Shown in pieces: positions 54,938 to 64,000 of a stretch of 64,000 nt of DNA; the first letter of the stretch is position 1, and every line of letters starts with the position of its first letter. The DNA comes from Lineus longissimus (lineage: Eukaryota > Nemertea > Pilidiophora > Heteronemertea > Lineidae). The notes beneath the pieces are model-generated. The model had not been told where the DNA came from and did not search any database. It saw nothing but the letters and a program-made list of their open reading frames with translations. The position numbers and the translations under genes were made by a program. The stretch is taken from assembly GCF_910592395.1 (NCBI RefSeq), contig NC_088317.1, positions 310,001-374,000 of the forward strand, in the 5' to 3' direction.

Positions 54938-54943
54938 TTTATT
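54938..54943 (-). terminator. Candidate polyadenylation signal of the GCC2-like gene
   Basis: TTTATT on the plus strand (AATAAA on the minus strand) about 775 bases beyond the stop codon. It is the first canonical hexamer found downstream of the stop on this strand. Confidence 0.4.
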
Positions 54944-55716
54944 GTCTGACCATGATATGTTTATACAACAGAAGACCAGCATGTACTCTCATTGTCTACT
55001 GACACAATAATCCAAATGACTTCTGGCAGCATCGGAACATTTCTGTAAGAACAGTGCTGCCCTCTAGACCTCACATCATGACCCAATCAACTCACATTAT
55101 CACATCATCAAGATAGATTCATTGCCTCAAATAGAACACATTATCAATAAATCAATATCGGACCTCCCAAGTCATCTACAGGGAGTCAGAGTTCGCATAA
55201 TTTGTGATCATTATGTATTTCTGATTTGAAAGCTGAGGTGTCTAACACCAGAACCCATAACAAGCCATACAGCCAGTATGTCATAGGACGACAATTTGAA
55301 ATCACCTTGTCCCGCCCGATTCCCATCACTAAAACCAGGATGTCCCTATCTCCCAAGATAAAATAAAACTGCTGACTCTCCTAAAGCATGATTATTACAT
55401 GTAATTGTTTTTAAAATGGCACCTTTTTCCTTGCCCAACACAAAACATTAGTGCCATATTTTATATGCAGTTGCAGACCTTTGACCACAAAACTTGACAT
55501 GTTGCCTATAGTACATGCATATTGACTAGTGCATAAGCTTCTGGACAGATAGGTATATGTTTGTGTCAGGAATAATGTAGCACAGTCTTGAACACTTGTC
55601 GCAGTGTTCGAGATCCATAAAAGCTTGTCTCATCCAGAATAGAGCAGAAATAAATAAAGAGTCCTCATCGTAGCATCATTAGTCTCCAGCAGGTAGATCC
55701 TTGCCTCTCACCACGG

Positions 55717-58700
55717 TTACGTTAGCCCTGACCACCGATGCAAATACGATCCCCACCCAGCAGATTCTGTTGGTTGTGGTGAAGCCTCGTCTCCACCTGC
55801 TGCAGCTAATATGGCCGTCTTTTCATCCGGACTCAGGCGTAGCATTGTCGTGAGGACAGGAACGAGTTGCTGCCTCTCGGCTCCTCCCTTCAGGCTGATG
55901 AACTGTAAAGAAAAGAGGGAGACATGAAATGCAAGACATCATAATAGTACTTCATGCAAGCCTTACTGTCTCAAAGCGTTTTATAGCCGTTCCTCAGCTC
56001 AATCTAGAAACCAAGGAGTGCCCATACTGTGCTGGTCTTGGCCATCTCAGGTCTGTAGAACGTTCCGAGTTCCTCTGGCAGATCCGTGATCTCTGGATGA
56101 CATGTGCGACGCTTCCCAATCCTGGCACTGTGCTTCCCAACTGATGATACTCTCCCACTATATTACACAGACTCCCTTCTGTCTTTAAGGAGAGAATGCT
56201 GCACCAGCCTTTAACAGACTTACTGCAAACTGTTGCCTAATTCACCACGTCTGATTGTCATCTACTTACTTTGAGCACAATGTTCTTGAGATATTCCATG
56301 TTTGACACGGACGTCTCTCTCTCCCGATTCCGCTCAATGCGACGAATCTCGTCTTTGAGGAGTTTCGCTTGCTCTGTCAGCCGCATCACAGTTGCTTCGC
56401 TCTCATTCAACAACTGGAGAAGACATTAGAACAACATATATCAGATCATTTTGCCAGGAAGTAGGCCTACTGTGGAACCCAAGAAAGAAGGTCAACAATG
56501 AAAACTTGTATAGTTCAGAGCCAGAGTGGTTTTGGAAATGGCTTGCATATTCCTAACATCAGTCCTACTCACCTGCGCTAAATGGTCCACCTTTTTCTCG
56601 GACGCACTCAGTTTAGTTTTCAACATCTCGTCATCGACTGACTCATAACTCTTCACACTCATGAGGTCCTCCGGCGGTGACGTGAGCAGCTGTTCTAAAG
56701 GCATGAGCGGTGTACTCGATGGACTCGGATGAACTTGGATGGCTGATTCTGGCTCTACTTGCTCCATTCCCTAGAAACACAAACAAAGGTTCACAATTGC
56801 TTTTTGCAGTATCTGTCCAAATGAGCCTGCAAGACTGCCTTTCAATGTTATATGTATGTCAATGGTTTTGCTTACCAACTTACCAATACACTTGGAGAAA
56901 ACAGATTGATTTCTTACCTCTCCCTGTTGTCTCTCCTCCAGATGACGAGAGTCTGCACGCACAAACTCTTGTGGAGAGGACGTGCCTACATCTCGCTCTG
57001 ACCTGCGTAGCTGATGCTGGAGATCACGCTGGAGGCGGAACACATCATCATCAGCCTTGTCAATCTGTCTCTGAAGGTTTTCTGTGATGCGTCGGTGCTC
57101 CTCTTGAGTAGTGGCAATCTGTTCCTAAAAGAACAAGCAAAAACGACCTGGCTGATGATCATCATCAACTCAATTTAAACTGCCAAGTCAGAATAATCAA
57201 ACCTACAGATGTGACAGCAGTCACAACTCTGATCATTGTGCATTAATCAAGTTTCCATCATTTCACATCACATTTGGTCACACCATCAATCATCTTGTCA
57301 ATCAGTGTTTGCCCTAGAACAAAGTACTTCACAATTTGTACAAGCCCACACTCCCATACCTTAAATGTTAAACTCAGTGACTCATTCTGTTGAGTCAACT
57401 GCCGGATTGTTTCAGCATGTTCCGTCGAGCACGCAGAATTCTTTGCCGTCAAAATGTCAACCTTTTCCCGCCAGTTGTTCTCCTTCTCTTGGAGGTCAGA
57501 AAGTAGTCTGTTGTGGCGCTGTGAGAGACGATCATGCTCCTCTTGTAGGAGTTCGTTTTCACCGAGAGATGCTGCAAGCTGGTCACTGGAACAAAATAGA
57601 CATGAGTTATGGATAAGCCATTATCATTATTCTTATAACATCATCAGTCCCAAAACTTTCTTGACTTTGAAAAATTTTTCAAAATTTTGACTTTTTTCTG
57701 CTCAAAATGAACCAAAATCATCATCATCCACTGATGGAGGTTGTGGGTGCTTTGAAGCTGCCACCTGACACTTGACATGTCTAAGACTCAAATGAGGTTC
57801 TCACCTTGTCTCCTGTAACTTGACCTTGAGCTGGTCATTGACCTTCTCCAGGAACACCCGCTCATGCTTATCACTCTCGGCACTCAGAGACTCTGTCCCT
57901 GTCTTACTCTTCTGTTGTTTAAGAACGTGGTGGACACGTATCTTATAGCCATCATACTCAGCCTGTAATGCCGCTAATTCACTTCTGGCAATCTCCAAAT
58001 CATCTGCTAAAGTCTGCTGTTTCACTTCCAACGTCCTGACGCTACGTTGGTTGGTGTCCTTGAACTGACGTATTTGACCTTGCAGACGTTGATTCTCAGA
58101 CGTGAGCTCGGCCAGTTGGAGTTTGTAGTCCTCTCCTTGTTGTAAAGCCCCCTCTAGCTGACCGCGGAGTTTGGAGTCTGACTTGAGTTGCTGTGTCTCC
58201 TGCTTCTTAGCCTCGGCTAAATCCTTCTTCGTCTTGACCAAAAGTTGCTTTAACTTATTGCCGCGTTCCTCTGCCTGACTCCGCTGCGTCTCTGTGCTCT
58301 CCAGTTGTGTCTGGAGCGACTTGCTCTTCTCCTCTAACCGTGAGATGTCCTTCTCAAGGTCTCCGATCTTCTTATCCTTTGCAGCGATCTGATCATTCAG
58401 ATTCTGGATCGTGCGTTCGTAATCAGCCATTTCCAAGTCCATCATACTGCTCTGTTTGGCTTCCTTCCTGGCTGCTTGGAGTTCCAATGTGGCTTTGTCT
58501 AGTTTGGTCTGTTTTTTCTTGGTCTCCTCCCTGTACAGCTCTGCATCCTTCTCACTTGTTTCCTCTAGCTCTTGTATCTTGCTGTTCAGCTGAAAAATAG
58601 ATGGAATAAGATAAGTTGAAAGGAATATTTTTGGAAAGTATACATTTTCACTAAAACCAAAATCTACCAGTAGAGATACCTGGAGGGTGATACTGTTAGG

Positions 58701-61700
58701 AGCCAGCAGTAAGAAAACAAAGCCAAAATCTTGAACTGATCTACAAAGTCATCACAAGACGGCACATAGCAGAAGCTGGGTCGGTGCTGACCGTGTCTAC
58801 GACGAGCGCCTATAACCCTGATCATACCTGTTGCTTATCCTTTTCTAACTGCTCCTTCTGTATCCTCTGTGACTCTTTCTCCAGCTCCACACTCTTCAAG
58901 TCTTCCCTCACAGCTGCCAATGTCCCCTCTATACTATCCTTCTCCCCCTGGAGATCAGCCACTTGAGACTTCACCACGCTTAACTCTTGGAAGGCCGCAT
59001 CATTTTCTTGAGACAGGTGGACAGACTTCTCACGCTCTGCTTCATAACGTTCTTGGAGGTCAGTGTGCTCTGATTGAAGTCTCTGCAACAAGACAAATGA
59101 GTTGGTGATATCAATGTTTGCACAGTACACAAAGTCAGGAGAATCTTGGTGTCATGGTAAAGGCATCTTAGACTGGGGTTGTTGGATTGGTCCATACCCT
59201 GGGTGCCATCTTGTTAGATCGAGATGAAAGTGAGCATGTATGAGTGGCTCATGTTTCTATAGGAGACTTGATATCAATGTTGGCAGCGATGGACTAGTAA
59301 ACTTGATGTGTAAAGCAGAGCCACCTACCTGACAAATATCTAACTGTTTCTCCAGCGCTACCCTCATCAGATCCAGCTCAGATCCCGACTCCTGCTTCTC
59401 ACTCACGATACTCTCTAACCTTTCTTTCAGGGAGGCATTTTGTGACCTAAAACTTTCAAGCTCCGACCGCACACTTTCCATTTCAGTGATTCGTTCTTCC
59501 AACTGAAAAGAATGAGATTTGGATAAATGTCCATCGGGGTTTAATGCATTTGAGGTATATCACAGACTCAGTTGAATTCACCAAAATACATGCAGCTGAC
59601 CAGTTTGTCTGATACACTCTGTCTCCTGGTCAGCCCACATACATCTTGAGAAACAGCCCATTCAGAAGACATTGACAAGGAGACCAACACACATGCAAAC
59701 ATCAACACGTTTTGAGAACGACCTGGTGAATACTCACTAAGATTCTAGTAGAGAGAGTCAGATGTGCCAATTGCTGCAAGATCCTTTCCTCTCACACATG
59801 TCAGTAACAGAGAAACTCTTTCCAACACCAATTCTCACAAGAAGTTACTGGAACCTACTTTATTTTTCAAATCTGCCACATCTTTCTTCGACTTGATGGC
59901 AAGCGTCCTGAGTTTCTTCATGTTTTCATCCTTCAGCTTGTGTTCCTTGGTCAGTTGATCGATGTGGTCTTGAAGAGATGCTACGGTCTTAGCATTCTCA
60001 GCAAGCTCATCCTTGAGGAACACTTGTGACTGGGTGCTCTCATTGAGTTGTGTTTGGAGGGAAGCCACAAGTTCAGAGCTTTGGTCGAGCCGTTCTTCGA
60101 GGGAAGCCACAGATTGATTCCTCTCGTCGAGCTGTTTTTGTAAAGATGCTGCTAAATTGGAACCCTGGGCGACCTCTTCTTGTAGGGATGCTATGGACTG
60201 GGAACTTGCATCGATATGTTCTTGGAGAGATACTTGTAATTCCGAGCTTTCCTGAAGACAGCAGAAAGAGAAAACTCTACTTAGGCATGATAGTTAACGA
60301 ACATCTACTCTGAGACAAACTCTGAAGTATTTCTCTTTTGGTTTTGTGATGACTATCCAAAAGCCTTTTTTGAAAGAAACAAACATATCAGCAGAAGATT
60401 GTTGTGACTGGCAAGAACAAGTTCTTATAGTAAATGTTGTCTTTGATAAACTTCATAAAACCATTGTCATTGTCGGCAATAGTAAGTCTTTTTGTAGGCA
60501 AAAGCCCGCATTAGTGGATTCCCAGCCAAAATGGACCACTTAACATAACCTACGAGAACAACCTTAGTAAGCATAGCATTTTGTTAGAGAAGGCGAAAAA
60601 TGCTGAGGTTAGTAGACATCAAGTGAATGATGAAGCACCAAAGTGATCAGAGTTGTTGATCTTAAAACTGGATGAGTGATTCATTGCCATCAAAGAAACT
60701 TTAAGTTTGGTGCCACCTTGCCTACTTTAATCATTCCAACCCCTGAACCCCGCGACTGCTATGTTTGTGACCATGTCTATGAATAGCTCTCTGTGTCTCT
60801 CTATTTCAACATGCACTCCCCAATACAAACATCATGAACATAGACCATACACATCTCATAAGAAGAAGAAGACAACCAGTAAACAAAACAAAAGCAAATT
60901 GAGGAGGAATAGGATATGTTTGGTACGGGAAACATCTGACAAGGAAATGTATAAACAAGCTGTATGAAGGAAGGAAGAAGATAAACATTACACATAACAA
61001 TAACACCAAAACACATAAAACCAAAAGAGTGAAAAGTGAGGAAAATGTAGCAAGATGGCAGCTAAATCTGCCAACCAAGCGGACAACCTACTACAAAAAA
61101 ACGTGACCAACCTCAAACTTTCTGAGGGTGTCTGCTTCTTGGGACTTTCTGGCCTCGAGGTCAATGCGGAGGTCATCGAGTTGTTCCAAGAGGTGCTGCT
61201 TCTCGTCTGAGAGCTTGGCGGCCATTTCATCAAAGTGGGATTGTTTGTCAACTAAAGATGTCTGTAAGGCCTGACGCACTTCTTCTGCCCCCTGATTCAC
61301 CATTCTAAGTTTTGAGACTTCATCATTCAAATCCCCAAGTTCAGTGTCCAGACACGATATCTTTTCCAATCCCTGTTCAAGCTGATCTTTCAAACCATTC
61401 CTCTGCGTCTCCAAATCCTGCTTATCTCGCTCCAACACAACAAGCATTGTCTGCAACTCCCCGTCAGCCATCTTGGATCGCTCCAATGCTTCTTTTTCAT
61501 TATTCAACAGTAGAACCTTCTCTCGCAACTTTGCAATCTCTTCCTCAAAGGTTGTGACCCGTTCTTTTAGCTCCAAATTCATACCATCAGTAGAATCAGC
61601 AGACTGTCGCAATCCTTCTCTTTCGATAGACATGTCGCGGAGCCTTTCCAACAGATTTGCATTCTCATTTCTCAGTCTCTCCAACTGCCCTGACAACTCA

Positions 61701-64000
61701 ATCTTCTCCTCCGCTCCTCCTCTCAGCTCCTCCAGCTCCTGAACCACACCAATCTCTCTCTGCTTCCACACTGCATCTCTCTCTTTCAACTCCGCATCTG
61801 CCTGCTTCCATTTTGTCTCCATTTGCTGCAACTCTACCTCTTTCTCTCTCAACTCCGCTTCCCTTTGTTTACATTCTATGTCCGTCTGCTTCCATTCTGC
61901 CTCTTTCTCTTTCATTTCCTTCAACATCTGCTGCATCTTCAAAGCCTTCTTCTTCAACTCCTCAAAAGACTTCTCCCTCACTTCCAGCTTGTATTTCAGC
62001 CCAATTCCCTCAGCAGACGCCGAACCCAACGTCTGCTTCAATCCATCTCTCTCAGTCTCCATGATCTTCAACTGTTCCTCAAGGTCTGAGAGCCTCTTCA
62101 ATTCATCTTGAGCAACATGGTACTGACTGCCGACACCAACTAACTCACTCTTCAACTCAACTAAATCCACTTTCAGACCATCCCTCTCATTTTCAACATC
62201 CCCAAAACTATCCCTCAGCCCACCCAATTCAGACTCGACCACCATTTTCTCGTGCCTCAACCCATCCCTTTCAGCTTCAACCATCACCAACCTCTGCTGC
62301 AAGTCATGAATCTCAATATCTTTCGACTTTCCTAACTCATCCAAATTCCCTGCTCCCTCTGCCTCTACTCTGTCAGCATTTGCCCGCACCAATTCCAACC
62401 CCCGCTTCTGGTGAACGTAGGCATGTTCTAATTCTTGAATCCTGTGCTGTAGACTCTGAACCTCCTCATGCCGACTCTCTAACTGCTCCAACAGATTATC
62501 TACCTCAGATTTTCTATCCACCAATTCTTCATTCCTGTGGTGCAATTCCCCTTGAAGATCTTTCAATTCAGACACAAGTTCTACAACTTCCCCATCTTTC
62601 TCCGCCAGACACTGCTGCAAATGCTCATTGTCATTCTTGACAGCGCACAGCTTCTCATTCCTCTGGTGTATCTCCAGCCTCATCTCATCCATCTCAGCCT
62701 TTAACTCACTCACCTCTGACCTACTCTCAGTGACCTTCTGCTCAAGGTCATCCTGGAGGTCACTGATCTGTCTGTTCCTATCATGTAACTCCACCTGCAG
62801 CTCCTTCATCTCTGCACTCAACTCATCAACCTCCAATTTCAATTGCTCCATTTCATCCAATTTCCTTTCCATTTCATCATCTTGTTTTTTCTTCTCCCCA
62901 AGCATGTCTTCCAAAGCCAGTTTCAAGCTTTCAACTCCTGACTTATACCCATCTCTTTCAGTTTCCACTTCTTGTAAATTATGTTTCAACGCTTCCATTT
63001 CTGCCAAGAACTGATCTTTCTCCTGTCCCAAATCAACCAGGTCTTTCTTCAAGGCTTCTAAACCCTTGGAGAAACTTTCCCTTTCACCTGCGAGTTGTTT
63101 TTCCATTTCTTCCAAGTGGACACTCTCGTGAACCTGGCACCTCAACTCGCTGCATTCAGCATTCAAAGACTCAATCTTCTGCAACAAAACCTGGACTTCA
63201 TCAGTCTTCCCTGTCACCTTCTCATTCTCAGCATCCTCAAACTTCTTCCTCAGATTGTCTCCCCCCAACTTCAGCGCCTCGATTTCAGATCTGTATAGCG
63301 ACGTCTGCTGTAACAAGATGGCTTCCCTTTCCATCCATTCTGCTGATTCACCTTGACTTCCCTTATGTATTTCTTCCAACTTTTCCTTCATTTGTGTCGT
63401 CTGCTGAAGTTCATACTGCAATTTGTAGATCTTGGTCTCATTTTCCCTCACATCATGAAGTTCACCTTCAATGCGCAGTTTCTCTGCCCCAATCTCATCC
63501 AGTTGTTTCTTCAAACCATTTATCTCGTCCAACAGATTCCCATCCTTGTCCAACATCTTGCAGAGATCGTCCCTCAAGCGATCTCGCTCCTGGAGTGCGT
63601 CATGAAGTGAGCGAGTTATATCCTCAATCTCCTTTCCAAGACGTCGCTCCCTCTCTTCTGATTTCACCAACTCTGCCAAGAAGTTTCCGTGGTCGTCTTT
63701 CTGAGCTATCATGATGTTTTCCCAGTCGCTCAACTTCTGCACATTCTCCTTCAATTGCCTCTGAAGGCACTGCTTCTCTCTATCGCTTGCCTCAAGACGG
63801 CGTGACAACTCCTCTTGTTTCTCCTCCAATATCTCCACAGTCATGCGCAGCTTGGCCACAACCATGGACATGTCTTTTTCAGATATCCCAGACAGATCAG
63901 ACACCGACATTTCAACACATTGAGATGTTGCTACAAGAGTTTCAGGAAGGATTTCAGCGGTTTCCAAACTCCCAACCGGCTCAGATTCACTTCCAGTTGC
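55717..64000 (-). CDS. GCC2: GCC2-like GRIP-domain golgin, C-terminal 1818 residues (partial at right edge)
   Basis: Exons in transcript order: 64000-61112 (open at the edge), 60251-59859, 59502-59329, 59082-58828, 58589-57805, 57585-57360, 57124-56918, 56770-56573, 56413-56270, 55902-55717. All join in one frame; the joint at 57805/57585 splits a codon 2+1 and the others fall between codons. Almost the whole product is Glu/Lys/Leu-rich heptad coiled coil. The C-terminus is a GRIP domain across the last two exons: SNMEYLKNIVLK, then FISLKGGAERQQLVPVLTTM, then LRLSPDEKTAIL. The protein ends GWGSYLHRWSGLT, a tail like that of GCC2 (GCC185) rather than golgin-245, golgin-97 or GCC1. GRIP golgins sit on trans-Golgi membranes through Arl/Rab GTPases and tether endosome-derived vesicles. 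The visible part already exceeds human GCC2 (about 1684 aa). The first exon shown is open to the edge, so the start is outside. Confidence 0.88.
59937..60230 (-). repeat. 42-bp coding repeat: seven 14-residue coiled-coil units in the GCC2-like golgin
   Basis: Exon 60251-59859 encodes seven consecutive 14-residue units: SLQEHIDASSQSIA, SLQEEVAQGSNLAA, SLQKQLDERNQSVA, SLEERLDQSSELVA, SLQTQLNESTQSQV, FLKDELAENAKTVA and SLQDHIDQLTKEHK. Half a unit (SSELQV) precedes them. Each is two heptads, with Leu and Ile/Leu/Val in two core positions and mostly a polar or Gly residue at the third. Confidence 0.8.

Larger units (their letters stand above)
52951..55716. other. Spacer between satellite and GCC2-like gene
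   Basis: Holds short tandem copies at 53352-53389, a MITE at 53491-53690, a 12-bp microsatellite at 54541-54699 and the probable 3' UTR of the minus-strand golgin gene (about 54938-55716). No protein-coding exon is recognised. Confidence 0.6.

Noticed and set aside
61312-63714. Several long plus-strand ORFs rich in Ser, Pro and Leu
   Set aside because: Antisense shadows of the Glu/Lys/Leu-rich golgin exon.
61091-63967. Reading the large golgin exon as starting with Met at 63967
   Set aside because: The codon there is TTG and the frame stays open to 64000, so the exon continues past the window edge.

Overview
The window is animal nuclear DNA: genes with many short exons, long introns, canonical splice sites, satellite and MITE-like repeats, and little coding sequence. 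Protein content (a SHOX homeobox gene, a GRIP-domain golgin of GCC2 type, an apolipoprotein-L-like protein and CAP/ShKT/fibronectin-II secreted proteins) suggests an invertebrate bilaterian, probably marine (amphioxus, hemichordate or lophotrochozoan are all possible). The species cannot be fixed from the sequence alone.

Layout. 1-2052: no recognised gene; a 152-bp foldback element. 2053-12047 (+): two tandem paralogous genes for secreted multidomain proteins (signal peptide, CAP, cysteine-rich/EGF-like hinge, ShKT-like, two fibronectin type II domains). Seven consecutive internal exons have identical lengths in the two copies. 12653-15152 (-): a five-exon gene for a 323-residue protein with an apolipoprotein-L-like hydrophobic hairpin. 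17916-34947 (-): a complete four-exon SHOX orthologue (287 aa) spread over 17 kb. 34948-47594: no recognised gene; upstream side of SHOX, with several motif clusters and minisatellites. 47595-52950: a tandem satellite of 850-bp units, each carrying a tRNA-like segment with Pol III-type boxes. 52951-55716: a MITE, a 12-bp microsatellite and the probable 3' UTR of the last gene. 55717-64000 (-): the last ten exons (1818 residues) of a GCC2-like trans-Golgi golgin, whose N-terminus lies beyond the right edge.

The genes do not form a pathway. The CAP pair acts outside the cell, SHOX in the nucleus, and the golgin at the trans-Golgi. The most notable points are the duplicated CAP-ShKT-FN2 genes with conserved GC-AG introns and one lineage-specific intron carrying a MITE end, the tRNA-bearing satellite with a homogenisation gradient, a MITE family with three members here, and nuclear-receptor-type palindromes in the gene-free region upstream of SHOX. 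All exon models were made by eye from splice signals, reading frame and family conservation; no search or alignment program was run.
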